Part shown: positions 8,237-16,670 of the stretch, piece after piece | How the letters are laid out: the number at the start of each line of letters is the position of its first letter | How positions within the stretch are numbered: the first letter of the stretch is position 1 | Assembly (NCBI GenBank): GCA_037444825.1 | Contig: JBBILR010000014.1 | Span: 1-64,000 of the forward strand | DNA from: JBFLVU01 sp037444825 | Lineage (GTDB): Bacteria; Acidobacteriota; UBA4820; DSQY01 | Length of the DNA stretch: 64,000 bases | Direction of reading: 5' to 3' | Notes under the pieces: model-generated | Told to the model about the DNA's origin: nothing | The model's database searches: none | What the model saw: the letters and a program-made list of their open reading frames with translations, nothing else | Translations under genes and position numbers: made by a program

Positions 8237-10495
8237 CTACTCCACCTCCTCCTGGGTGACGAAGATCTCCCGGGGCTTGGCTCCGTCGGCGGGGCCCACC
8301 AGCCCCCGCTTCTCCATCACGTCCAGAAGCCGGGCCGCCCGGGCGTAGCCGATGCGCATCCGCCTCTGGAGGTTGCTGGCGGAGGCCACCCCCGTCTGGA
8401 CGACGAGGCGCACCGCGTCCCGGTACAGCGGGTCCTCCGCCTCGCCCTCCTCTCCCGGGGCGCCGCCGCCTTCGCCCCCTGGGGCCTCCTTGAGGATTTC
8501 GGTGTCGAAGGTGGGGGATGCCTGCCGGGTGAGGTACTGGAGGACCCGCTGGGTCTCGGTGGTGGAAAGAAATCCTCCGTGGAGGCGGAGGAGGCGGCCG
8601 GAACCGGGTGGGAGAAAGAGCATGTCCCCCTTCCCCTCCAGCGTTTCGGCGCCGTTCTGGTCGAGGATGAGGCGGCTCTCCAGCTTCTCCCGCACCTGGA
8701 AGGCCAGCCGCGCCGGGAGGTTGCTCTTGATGACGCCGGTGATCACGTCCCGGCTGGGCCGCTGGGTGGCCAGGATGAGGTGGATGCCCACGGCCCGCGC
8801 CATGGCGGAGAGTCGGGCGATGGCGGTCTCCACCTCCTTGGCCACCGCCGCCATGAGGTCGTAGAGCTCGTCGATGACGATGACGATGTAGGGGAGGGGG
8901 CGGTTGAGGGCGGAGGCCGCCTCCTGGGCCGACCGGGGGGTCAGGCTCCGGACCCAGGCGTTGTACTGGTCGATGCTGCGGACCCGGGCCCCCGCCAGGA
9001 GCTTGTACCGCTCCGTCATTTCCCGCACGGCCCAGTTGAGGGCGTTGGCGGCCTTCTTCACGTCGGTGACCACCGGAACCATCAGGTGGGGCAGACCCTC
9101 GTAGATCTTGAGCTCCACCTGCTTGGGGTCCACCAGGATGAACTTCACCTCGTCGGGGGTGGACCGGAAAAGAATGCTGTGGATCAGCGCGTTGATGCCC
9201 ACGCTCTTGCCGGAGCCGGTGGTGCCGGCCACCAACAGGTGCGGCATCCGGTCCAGCGTGGTGACGAAGGGGAGGCCGTCCACGGTCTTGCCGAGGGCCA
9301 GGGGGAGCTTGCCCGGCGTGTCGGCGTAGGCCCGCGACTCCAGAAGCTCCCGGAAGGCGATGACCTCCCGCTTCTCGTTGGGCACCTCGATCCCCACGTG
9401 GGACTTGCCCGAGACCCGGTCCACCCGGACGTGGTCGGCCTTCAGCGCCAGGGCCAGGTCCTCCTCCAGGGCGGTCATGCGGGCGTACTTGACGCCGGGG
9501 GCCAGCTTGAACTCGAAGATGGTCACCACGGGCCCCGGGTGGATCTCCACCACGTCCCCGGCGATGTCGAACTCCCGGAGGCGGGCCTCGATCCGGGAGG
9601 CCTTTTCCCGGAGCTCCTCCTCGTCCACCGGCGGCCGGGGCCGGGGGGGGTCCAGGAGGTCCGACGGCGGCAGGCGGAATCCGGCGTCGGGGGCCGGTTC
9701 CAGCGGCAGGGAGGGGGCGGCGGGGGCCCGCTGGGAGATCTTCACGGCGCGCCCCGCATCCTTTTCCTCGGGGGGCCTTTCCCGCTCCTTCTGCTTCTGG
9801 CGGATCTGGTCCCGAAGGGCGTCCCGCTCCCGCTCCTGCCTCCGCTGCTCCCTGCGGAGCGTCAGGCGGTCCCAGATTCGGCCCAGGGGGGAGAAGGCCC
9901 TCCTGATCAGGCCGATGGGGGAGATCCGGAAGAAGAGGGCCAGGGAGAGGACCACCCAGAGCAGGAGCACCACCACCGCCCCCGCCGTGCCCAGGGACCG
10001 CTCCATGAGCTCCCCCAGGACGATGGCCACCACGCCGCCCAGGGCCAGGGGGGTGTCCCCGGAGGGGAAGGGAAAGGGGAGGGTCCCCAGGGCACGCTGG
10101 AGGAAGGTCCCCTGGCTGAGCATCAGGGAGAGCCAGAGGAGGTACCGGTCGGGGCGGAAGAGGGACCTGCCCGACAAGACCATCACCCCCAGCCTGGCCA
10201 GACAGAGGGGCACGTAGAGGGCGGTGAGGCCGAAAAGATGAATCAACAGGGAGGAGGCGTAGGAACCCAGGATCCCCACCCAGTTCCGGGGGGCCACCGT
10301 CACCGTTCCGAAGGAGAAGGGCCCCGGGTCGAAGGGGTTGAAGGAGATCAGGGAGAGGAGGGTGAGAAGGGCCGACGCGAAGAGGAGGATGGCCGCCACT
10401 TCCCGCCCCCGCGAAAGGGGACCCGGCTTCCCCACCGGGGAGACGGGGGCCTCGTCTTCGAGGGGCGTCTCCTCCGCTTTCCGGGCCCGCGCCAT
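8237..10495 (-). CDS. ftsK: DNA translocase FtsK
   Basis: 752 residues. FtsK pumps DNA at the division septum and helps resolve chromosome dimers. The N-terminal ~185 residues hold about four to five transmembrane helices. A charged linker follows (residues ~195-270, rich in R/E/P). The alpha-beta motor domain has Walker A GTTGSGKSVG near 427 and Walker B-type YIVIVIDELYDLM. The C-terminal gamma winged helix (YRDAVRLVVQTGVASASNLQRRMRIGYARAARLLD) binds the KOPS-type polar sequence. The linker is short, as in SpoIIIE/SftA-size proteins. The ATG has GGAGGAG upstream. It is first of a probable ftsK-unknown-pilT unit. Confidence 0.95.
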   Translation of the reverse strand: MARARKAEETPLEDEAPVSPVGKPGPLSRGREVAAILLFASALLTLLSLISFNPFDPGPFSFGTVTVAPRNWVGILGSYASSLLIHLFGLTALYVPLCLARLGVMVLSGRSLFRPDRYLLWLSLMLSQGTFLQRALGTLPFPFPSGDTPLALGGVVAIVLGELMERSLGTAGAVVVLLLWVVLSLALFFRISPIGLIRRAFSPLGRIWDRLTLRREQRRQERERDALRDQIRQKQKERERPPEEKDAGRAVKISQRAPAAPSLPLEPAPDAGFRLPPSDLLDPPRPRPPVDEEELREKASRIEARLREFDIAGDVVEIHPGPVVTIFEFKLAPGVKYARMTALEEDLALALKADHVRVDRVSGKSHVGIEVPNEKREVIAFRELLESRAYADTPGKLPLALGKTVDGLPFVTTLDRMPHLLVAGTTGSGKSVGINALIHSILFRSTPDEVKFILVDPKQVELKIYEGLPHLMVPVVTDVKKAANALNWAVREMTERYKLLAGARVRSIDQYNAWVRSLTPRSAQEAASALNRPLPYIVIVIDELYDLMAAVAKEVETAIARLSAMARAVGIHLILATQRPSRDVITGVIKSNLPARLAFQVREKLESRLILDQNGAETLEGKGDMLFLPPGSGRLLRLHGGFLSTTETQRVLQYLTRQASPTFDTEILKEAPGGEGGGAPGEEGEAEDPLYRDAVRLVVQTGVASASNLQRRMRIGYARAARLLDVMEKRGLVGPADGAKPREIFVTQEEVE

Positions 10496-10513
10496 TAGAC
10501 TCCTCCGATCCCC

Positions 10514-10542
10514 AGCATAGCAGGAGCCCGGCCGGCTGAAAA
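10514..10542 (-). promoter_or_regulatory. Candidate ftsK promoter
   Basis: On the minus strand a TATGCT box (10514-10519) lies 17 bases from TTTTCA (10537-10542), 19 bases before the ftsK ATG. The -35 match is weak. Confidence 0.4.
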
Positions 10543-10589
10543 GGCGAGGGGGGCGCCGAGCGGCGGAGGGGAAGGAAAGGTCTTGCCCC

Positions 10590-10988
10590 CTACCGGGCCT
10601 GAAGGAGGATCTTTTCCAGGGCGGCGGCCACCTGGTCGGCGAAGGGACCGAGGTCGCCCCGTTCCGTGAGGCCGAGGAGGGCGTGGGGGGAGACGGCCCC
10701 CAGGACCACGCGGTCCCCCTCCCGCCGGACGGTGCAGTTGCAAGGGAGGAGGAGGCCGATGGCCGGCTCGGCCAGGAGGGCCTGGTGGGCCACCGGGGGG
10801 TTGCAGGCCCCCAGGATGACCTGCTCGGGAACGTCCACGCCCAGCTTCGCCTTCATCGTGGCCTGGACGTCGATCTCCCACATCACGCCGAACCCGTTTT
10901 CGGCGAGGGAGCGCCGCAGGGAAGCCAACGCTTCGGCAAAGGGCTTCTCGGTGTCGGTGAAGAGGCCGTACCGGTCCTTTCGAATCAT
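10590..10988 (-). CDS. DUF302 family protein
   Basis: 132 residues from an ATG with GGGAGGT upstream; an upstream in-frame extension lacks a ribosome site and is left out. The sequence fits the DUF302 family: an N-terminal alpha-beta part (ALASLRRSLAENGFGVMWEIDVQATMKAKL), then VILGACNPPVAHQALLAEPAIGLLLPCNCTV. Cysteines in GACNP and LPCNC are typical of this family. DUF302 proteins are small soluble proteins of unknown function, often near redox or sulfur genes. Here the gene follows a small lipoprotein and precedes ftsK. A hairpin (CCCGAAG/CTTCGGG, 11001-11019) lies just upstream of the ribosome site. Confidence 0.85.
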   Translation of the reverse strand: MIRKDRYGLFTDTEKPFAEALASLRRSLAENGFGVMWEIDVQATMKAKLGVDVPEQVILGACNPPVAHQALLAEPAIGLLLPCNCTVRREGDRVVLGAVSPHALLGLTERGDLGPFADQVAAALEKILLQAR

Positions 10989-11057
10989 GGCACCTCCCGC
11001 CCCGAAGATGGGCTTCGGGAAAGGCAAAGATGCGGGCCCCTGGAAAAGGTAACGGCT

Positions 11058-11399
11058 TCAGTTCCCTTCGCGGATGACCACCCCCAGGGCCTTCCCCATA
11101 ACCTTGAAGGTGGTCTGCACCCGGCCCCGCACGATCCGCGTCCGTCCCTCGGCGGGGAGGGCCCCCCGGGTCACCACGGTGATCTCCCCGGTGGAGTCCT
11201 TGAGGACGTAGAAGCCCTCTTCCAGGAAGGGGAGCTTGGTGGCGGAGAGGACCTGGCCCCGGACGGTGACGGCCCGGTTTTCGAAGCGCTCGGGGTTTTT
11301 CTGGATCTTCCCGATGGGGACGGGGGCGAGGGCGCAGGCCGGGAGCAGAAGCAGGAGCGAGAGGGCCAAAAGAAGCGGCGACGGCCGGGGTCTCTTCAT
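11058..11399 (-). CDS. Small lipoprotein, OB-fold-like
   Basis: 113 residues from an ATG with GAGGAG upstream. The N-terminus is a lipoprotein signal (basic MKRPRPS, leucine-rich core, lipobox LLPAC with Cys near residue 22). The mature part (IGKIQKNPERFENRAVTVRGQVLSA ... GFYVLKDSTGEITVVTRGALP) resembles small periplasmic OB-fold proteins of the cytochrome c maturation-like or BOF type, where N-P-x-x-[FY]-x-N-[KR]-x-V-x-[VL]-x-G is common. Function unknown; likely anchored in the inner or outer membrane. It is transcribed away from the large secreted protein. Confidence 0.75.
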   Translation of the reverse strand: MKRPRPSPLLLALSLLLLLPACALAPVPIGKIQKNPERFENRAVTVRGQVLSATKLPFLEEGFYVLKDSTGEITVVTRGALPAEGRTRIVRGRVQTTFKVMGKALGVVIREGN

Positions 11400-11418
11400 G
11401 GCGGACTCCTCGAATCCG

Positions 11419-11447
11419 ATTGTAATCCGGTCCCTTCCGTCCTCCAA
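11419..11447 (-). promoter_or_regulatory. Promoter of the lipoprotein gene
   Basis: On the minus strand TTGGAG (11442-11447) and TACAAT (11419-11424) are 17 bases apart, 19 bases before the ATG. Confidence 0.55.
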
Positions 11448-11514
11448 GGAGGAAGTCTCCCTTCCCTTGCCAAAGAGCCTTTGCGGGTGGTTGGTAAGGG
11501 TGGGGGCGGGAGCC

Positions 11515-11543
11515 GTGACTTCGTTGGGAAAAGACCCTATACT
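11515..11543 (+). promoter_or_regulatory. Promoter of the large secreted protein
   Basis: GTGACT, 17 bases, then TATACT (11538-11543), about 90 bases before the ATG at 11636. It is divergent from the lipoprotein promoter. Confidence 0.45.
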
Positions 11544-11635
11544 GACCTCTTGCGGGTTCTCACGGGGAGTCGGGGCCGTCCGGAGGAGCCGGGCGGCTTC
11601 CGCGTCTTCGGGGGGACGGAAAGGCGGGAGGCGCC

Positions 11636-14600
11636 ATGACGTGCAAAAGCGCTTTGTGGACGATCGTTTTCCTCGCCGTGACCCTTCCGGGCGCGGCGCA
11701 GGAGCCCCAGGGGGCCCCGGTGCGTCCGGTGGTGGGCCAGGCCGTCCGGTTTTCGGTCTCCCCGCCCCTTCGGGACCTTCCCCCGGTGGTCCGCCCCGGG
11801 GGGGAGGCCTCGGAGGAGGGCCGGCCCGGCCCCGAAAACCCGTCGTTGCCCCGTGAGAAGTTCGAGGGAGCCTCCCACCGTCCCGCCGAGGAAGACCCGC
11901 TGGTCCAGGCCTGGCCGGGCCTGAACGCCATGCCGGCCCCCCTCCGCCAGTGGGAGGGGATTTCCAACCGCAACGGCGTCTACCCCCCCGACACCGAGGG
12001 CGACGTGGGCCCGAACCACTACGTGCAGTGGGTGAACCTCTCCTTCCAGGTCTGGGACAAGAACGGCAACAGCCTCTTCGGCCCCGTGGACGGAAACACC
12101 CTCTGGCAGGCTCTGGGCGGGCCCTGCTTTTCGTCCAACGACGGTGACCCCATCGTCCTGTACGACAGCCTGGCCGACCGGTGGTTCATGAGCCAGTTCA
12201 TCATCCCCGGCCCGTACTACCAGGCCATCGCCGTCTCCGCCACCCCCGACCCGCTGGGCTCGTGGTACCTCTACTGCTTCGAGATCAGCGCCACCAAGAT
12301 GAACGACTACCCCAAGTTCGGGGTCTGGCCCGACGGCTACTACATGACGGTGAACCAGTTCGTGAACGGCAGCGCCTGGGGGGGGGCGGGGGTGGTGGTC
12401 TTCGACCGGCAGAAGATGCTGGCCGGGGACCCGGCGGCCTCCTTCCAGTACTTCGACGTGGGGGCGGTGGACCTCAGCTTCGGCGGGATGCTCCCCTCCC
12501 ACACCGAGTCCAAGTGGAACGCCCCCGCCGCCGGCACCCCCAACTTCATTATGGAGGTGGACGACGACACGTGGATCCCCGGCTACGCCCACGACGCGCT
12601 GCGCATTTGGGAGTGCCACGTGGACTGGGACACGCCGGCCAACTCCACGCTGGGGCTCGCCTCCTTCCAGCCCAACCAGGTCCTGGACGTCTCCCCCTTC
12701 ACCGTGCTCTGCCCCTCCACCCGCTCCTGCATCCCCCAGCCGGGGACGGGGGTGGGCCTCGACGACGTGGCCGACCGCCTCATGTACCGCCTCAACTACC
12801 GCAACCGCGGCTCCTACGAGTCGGCGGTGGTGAACTTCACCGTGGACGCCGGTTCCGGGCGCGCGGGGATCCGGTGGTTCGAGCTGAGGCGCCTGAGCGG
12901 GGCGTGGAGCCTCTACCAGGAGGGGACCTTCGCCCCCGCCGACACCGAGCACCGGTGGATGGGGAGCGCCGCCTCCGACCACGTGGGGAACCTGGCCGTG
13001 GGTTACAGCGTTTCCTCGGCCTCCGTGTACCCCTCCATCCGGTACGCCGGCAGGCTGGCCGGAGATCCCCCCAACGAGTTGACCCAGGGTGAGGCCACCC
13101 TCATCGCCGGATCCGGCTCCCAGACCGGCACCGCCAACCGCTGGGGCGACTACAGCACGCTGAGCGTGGACCCCACCGACGACTGCACCTTCTGGTACAC
13201 CCAGGAGTACGTGGCCACCACCGGCACCTCCTCCTGGCAGACCCGCGTGGGGGCTTTCAAGTTCCCCAACTGCGCCATGGGGCCTCAGGGGACCCTCCGG
13301 GGGACGGTCACCCACGGCGTCACCGGCGCCCCCGTCGCGGGGGCCACCGTGACGGCCACCTCCTCTTCCGTCACCGTCCCCGCGGTGACCGCCTCCGACG
13401 GGAGCTACACCATGACCCTGCCGGAGGGCACCTACGACGTGACGGTGTCCGCGTGGGGGTTCTCGCCGTCCGGCGCCGCCGGCGTCGCCGTCACGGGCTC
13501 CTCCACCACCACGCGCGACTTCGCCCTCACCCCGCTGGCCCTCCACGCCCTCTCGGGGGTGGTCACCGACGCCGCCACGGGCTGGCCCCTGTACGCCTCC
13601 GTGGCCGTGGCCGGGTACCCCTCGAGCCCCCTCTGGACCGACCCCCTCACCGGCGCCTACCAGGTCTCCCTGCCCGCCGGCGGGTCCTATTCCCTCACCG
13701 TCACGCCGTGGGTGCCGGGGTACACCCCCGAGGCGGCCACCGTGGGGCCCCTCACGGCCCCCACCGTGCGGAACTTCGCCCTTGACGCCGACAGAAACGC
13801 CTGCACCGCCCCCGGCTACGGCACCGGAAACGGAACCGTCTTCTTCACCGAGGGCTTCGAGGGGGCGACGCCTCCCGCCCTCCCCGCCGGGTGGACTCAG
13901 GTGGATGTCAACGGAACGGAGGGCAACTGGGCCACCTCCACGCAGACGGTCCACCCCTCGGGCGTACCCCCCCACGGCGGCTCCAACCTCGCCTACTTCA
14001 ACTCCTGGAGCGCCCATACCGGGAACGACACGCGGCTGGTGCGGACCTCGGGCATCAACCTCTCCTCCTCCCCCAACGCGGTCCTGACCTTCTGGATGTA
14101 CCACGAGAGCGGCTACTCCGCCTCCGACGACCGCCTTCAGGTGCAGGTCTCCACCGACGGCGGGGCCACCTGGCAGAACGTGGGGTCGCCGGTCTCCCGG
14201 TACGCCCCCGCTTCCGGCTGGCAGCGCCACGAGGTGCCCCTCACGGGGATCACGGGGAACCTCGCCGACGTCCGCATCGGTCTGCTGGGAGTGAGCGAGT
14301 ACGGCAACGACATCCACATCGACGACGTGGAGGCCAACACCGGCTGCGCCGCCCCCTCCTCCGGGGGGCTCGTGGTGGGGAACGTCTACGACGCCAACAC
14401 CGGGGCTTTCCTGCCGGGGGCCTTGGTTCAGAACGTGGACCGCGGGACGAGCGCCGCGGCCGCCGCCACCGCCGACCCTGCGGTGGGGGACGCCTTCTAC
14501 TGCCTCTACTCCGACGGAAACGACGCCATGGAGGCCTCCAAGGGGACCTCGTACCAAGCCGTCTCCGCGAACCCGTCGGTGGCCTTCGGGGCCGTCGTGG

Positions 14601-16453
14601 AGCAGGACTTCCACCTGCCCGCGGGCCAGCTCTCCGTTTCCCCCTCGCCGCTGAACCTCGAGGCCCAGCCCGGCGCCGCCGCCTCGGCCACGGTGACCCT
14701 CACCAACGGCGGGGGCCGCGACGTCCACTTCCAGGTGACGGAAAGCGCCTTCTCCCCGGTGAAGCCCTCCCAGAGCCCCCGGCTGCCCTACAAGTTGAAG
14801 TACAGCCCCTACTGGGACCAGAGCGAGACGGCCCCCCGGGGCGCCCTGGAGAAGACCCCCAACGCCTGGTCGGCGGGAAGCGCCATCCCCACCGGCCCCC
14901 GCTACCGGTGCGCCTCCGTCTCCCCGGACGGCCGGTACCTCTACCTCTTCGGGGGGGCGGACGCTTCCGGTACGGTCCTGGCCGAGTCGTGGCGGTACGA
15001 CACCCAGGCCGACGCCTGGCAGAGGCTGGCCGACATGCCGGTGGCCCTCATGAACATGGCCGCCGCCTACCTGAACGGCAACATCTACCTGGTGGGGGGC
15101 TACACGGGGGACGCCCACACCAACTACTTCCTGATCTACTCCATCGCCGGCGATTCCTGGACCACCAGCACCTGGCCCGCCGCCAGGACCCCCATGGTGG
15201 CGGCCAGCGGCGGGAAACTCTACGCCTTCGGCGGAAACCCCGGCCCCAGCGCCGAGACCCGGTCCTACGACCCCGTTGCCGGGACCTGGTCCGGCCCCCT
15301 GGCCCCCATGCCCGCCGCGGTGACCTACGGCTCGGCCGTGGCGGCGGGGGATTCCCTGTACGTCATCGGCGGCTCCAACGCGGGCGGAGCCGTGGCCGCC
15401 GTCCAGCGCTACGACCCCGCTTCCAACGCCTGGAGCGCGGCGGGTCCGGCCCTCCCCCAGGGAAGGATGAGCGCCGGCGCGGCCCTCTACGGAAACCTGC
15501 TGTACGTTTCCGGCGGCGGCGGAGCAGGGGGGAACCTCTGGGCCCCCTACGGCGACACCCTCACCCTCGACCCCTCCCTCTGGCCTTCGGGCTCCTGGCA
15601 AAGCCAGGGGGAGGCCCTCCCCACGCCGGTGGTGGCCCCGGCCTGCGCCTGCGCCGGAAACCGGCTGGTGCTCGCCGGTGGAGCGACGACCGATACGACC
15701 TACGACGCCACGCAGCTTCTCGACGACGGGAAGACCTGCCCCAACGCCGCCGACGTGCCGTGGCTCTCGGTGGCGCCCGTCTCCGGGACGGTCCCGGCGG
15801 GCGGCCACGTGGACCTCTCCGTCAACGCCAGCGCCGCCTCCCTCGGAAACGGCCTTCACCACGCCTGGTTGATTCTCGCCGGCGACACCCCCTATCCGGG
15901 CCTCACCCTGCCGGTGAACTTCACCGTGGGGTACGGCCCCGTCACGGCGGCAGCCTCGGCCTCCTCCACGTCGGGCACGGCGCCGCTCACGGTGAACTTC
16001 ACGGGGACGGCCTCCGGGGGCGACGGCGGCCCCTACACCTACGACTGGAACTTCGGCGACGGCTCGGCCCATTCCTCGCTCCAGAACCCGAGCCACACCT
16101 ACGCCTCCGCGGGGACCTTCCCGGTGACCTTCACGGCCACGGACGGCCACGGCAACTCCGGCGCGGACACCCACCTCTCCGTCACCGTCACGGCCGCCCC
16201 GCCCGTGGTTTCCTCCGTCAGCCAGAAGACGGGGCCCTGGAGGCTGATCCTGCTCGGCTCGAACTTCCACAACCCCTGCACGGTCAAGGTGAACGGCGTG
16301 GCCAAGGGAACGGTGACCTGGAAGAGCGCCACGAAGCTCGTCGCCAAGGGGGCGGACCTCAAGGCCGCCTGCCCCAAGGGGACGACGGTCCAGATCACCG
16401 TCACCAACAACGACGACGGGGGGACCTCCACCCCGGTCCCCTTCACCCGGTGA
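11636..16453 (+). CDS. Giant secreted multidomain protein with Kelch and PKD domains
   Basis: 1605 residues with a Sec signal peptide (about 1-21, ending PGAAQ). Rough order: residues 105-540, an unnamed module beginning near NRNGVYPPDTEGDVGPNHY that looks beta-rich; 548-717, two carboxypeptidase-regulatory-like (CarboxypepD_reg) beta sandwiches (GTLRGTVTHGVTGAPVAGA and ALHALSGVVTDAATGWPLYA); 735-903, a MAM/jelly-roll-like module (FTEGFEGATPPALPAGW); 907-995, a third regulatory-like module; 997-1038, a strand-rich segment; 1075-1365, Kelch-type repeats with GG and spaced Y/W (LYLFGGADASG, IYLVGGYTGDA, LYVIGGSNAGG); 1374-1435, BACON-like; 1437-1520, PKD (YDWNFGDGS); 1524-1605, IPT/TIG-like (ILLGSNFHNPCTVKVNG). 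No protease motif is seen. A surface or extracellular binding role is likely, substrate unknown. Confidence 0.85.
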   Translation: MTCKSALWTIVFLAVTLPGAAQEPQGAPVRPVVGQAVRFSVSPPLRDLPPVVRPGGEASEEGRPGPENPSLPREKFEGASHRPAEEDPLVQAWPGLNAMPAPLRQWEGISNRNGVYPPDTEGDVGPNHYVQWVNLSFQVWDKNGNSLFGPVDGNTLWQALGGPCFSSNDGDPIVLYDSLADRWFMSQFIIPGPYYQAIAVSATPDPLGSWYLYCFEISATKMNDYPKFGVWPDGYYMTVNQFVNGSAWGGAGVVVFDRQKMLAGDPAASFQYFDVGAVDLSFGGMLPSHTESKWNAPAAGTPNFIMEVDDDTWIPGYAHDALRIWECHVDWDTPANSTLGLASFQPNQVLDVSPFTVLCPSTRSCIPQPGTGVGLDDVADRLMYRLNYRNRGSYESAVVNFTVDAGSGRAGIRWFELRRLSGAWSLYQEGTFAPADTEHRWMGSAASDHVGNLAVGYSVSSASVYPSIRYAGRLAGDPPNELTQGEATLIAGSGSQTGTANRWGDYSTLSVDPTDDCTFWYTQEYVATTGTSSWQTRVGAFKFPNCAMGPQGTLRGTVTHGVTGAPVAGATVTATSSSVTVPAVTASDGSYTMTLPEGTYDVTVSAWGFSPSGAAGVAVTGSSTTTRDFALTPLALHALSGVVTDAATGWPLYASVAVAGYPSSPLWTDPLTGAYQVSLPAGGSYSLTVTPWVPGYTPEAATVGPLTAPTVRNFALDADRNACTAPGYGTGNGTVFFTEGFEGATPPALPAGWTQVDVNGTEGNWATSTQTVHPSGVPPHGGSNLAYFNSWSAHTGNDTRLVRTSGINLSSSPNAVLTFWMYHESGYSASDDRLQVQVSTDGGATWQNVGSPVSRYAPASGWQRHEVPLTGITGNLADVRIGLLGVSEYGNDIHIDDVEANTGCAAPSSGGLVVGNVYDANTGAFLPGALVQNVDRGTSAAAAATADPAVGDAFYCLYSDGNDAMEASKGTSYQAVSANPSVAFGAVVEQDFHLPAGQLSVSPSPLNLEAQPGAAASATVTLTNGGGRDVHFQVTESAFSPVKPSQSPRLPYKLKYSPYWDQSETAPRGALEKTPNAWSAGSAIPTGPRYRCASVSPDGRYLYLFGGADASGTVLAESWRYDTQADAWQRLADMPVALMNMAAAYLNGNIYLVGGYTGDAHTNYFLIYSIAGDSWTTSTWPAARTPMVAASGGKLYAFGGNPGPSAETRSYDPVAGTWSGPLAPMPAAVTYGSAVAAGDSLYVIGGSNAGGAVAAVQRYDPASNAWSAAGPALPQGRMSAGAALYGNLLYVSGGGGAGGNLWAPYGDTLTLDPSLWPSGSWQSQGEALPTPVVAPACACAGNRLVLAGGATTDTTYDATQLLDDGKTCPNAADVPWLSVAPVSGTVPAGGHVDLSVNASAASLGNGLHHAWLILAGDTPYPGLTLPVNFTVGYGPVTAAASASSTSGTAPLTVNFTGTASGGDGGPYTYDWNFGDGSAHSSLQNPSHTYASAGTFPVTFTATDGHGNSGADTHLSVTVTAAPPVVSSVSQKTGPWRLILLGSNFHNPCTVKVNGVAKGTVTWKSATKLVAKGADLKAACPKGTTVQITVTNNDDGGTSTPVPFTR

Positions 16454-16458
16454 GGGGG

Positions 16459-16487
16459 TTGCCTTGGGAGCGAGAAGGGTGTATCTT
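16459..16487 (+). promoter_or_regulatory. Histidine operon promoter
   Basis: TTGCCT (16459-16464), 17 bases, then TATCTT (16482-16487). It lies just after the stop of the secreted protein and 28 bases before the leader peptide ATG. Confidence 0.6.
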
Positions 16488-16514
16488 GAACCCTTGTCGA
16501 AGAAGGTGGTGACG

Positions 16515-16598
16515 ATGCGCCCCTCCGCCGGAACGCCGAAGACCTGCCGCTTCCATCATACCCACGGCTCTCTGGCCGGAGGGCGGCGGACCGCGTAG
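16515..16598 (+). CDS. hisL: Histidine operon leader peptide
   Basis: A 27-codon reading frame with an AAGGTGG ribosome site. It encodes MRPSAGTPKTCRF, then His-His-Thr-His (16554-16565), then GSLAGGRRTA and a TAG stop. Three His codons in four, directly before a terminator and hisD, are the hallmark of his-operon attenuation: charged tRNA-His level decides where the ribosome pauses. Codons after the His cluster (CCGGAGGGC, 16576-16584) are complementary to the 5' arm of the terminator (16627-16635), giving an antiterminator. The frame, the His cluster and the complementarity are seen directly. Regulation is inferred from the enterobacterial model. Confidence 0.82.
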   Translation: MRPSAGTPKTCRFHHTHGSLAGGRRTA

Positions 16599-16623
16599 GC
16601 GGAACGTCCAGGGGTTTTCACCC

Positions 16624-16658
16624 GCGGCCCTCCGGAAACGGAGGGCCGCTCGTTTTTT
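16624..16658 (+). terminator. Attenuator terminator of the histidine operon
   Basis: A perfect 11-base-pair stem (GCGGCCCTCCG with CGGAGGGCCGC) is closed by a GAAA tetraloop and followed by TCGTTTTTT. It ends 12 bases before the hisD ATG. Its 5' arm can alternatively pair with leader bases 16576-16584, so terminator and antiterminator are mutually exclusive. Confidence 0.88.
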
Positions 16659-16670
16659 GGGGAGTTTTCC

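Noticed and set aside
11537..16270. A 1577-residue minus-strand frame opposite the secreted Kelch/PKD protein
   Set aside because: Its composition (Gly/Val/Arg/His runs) is the usual antisense shadow of GC-rich coding DNA. The plus-strand frame has a signal peptide and real domains.
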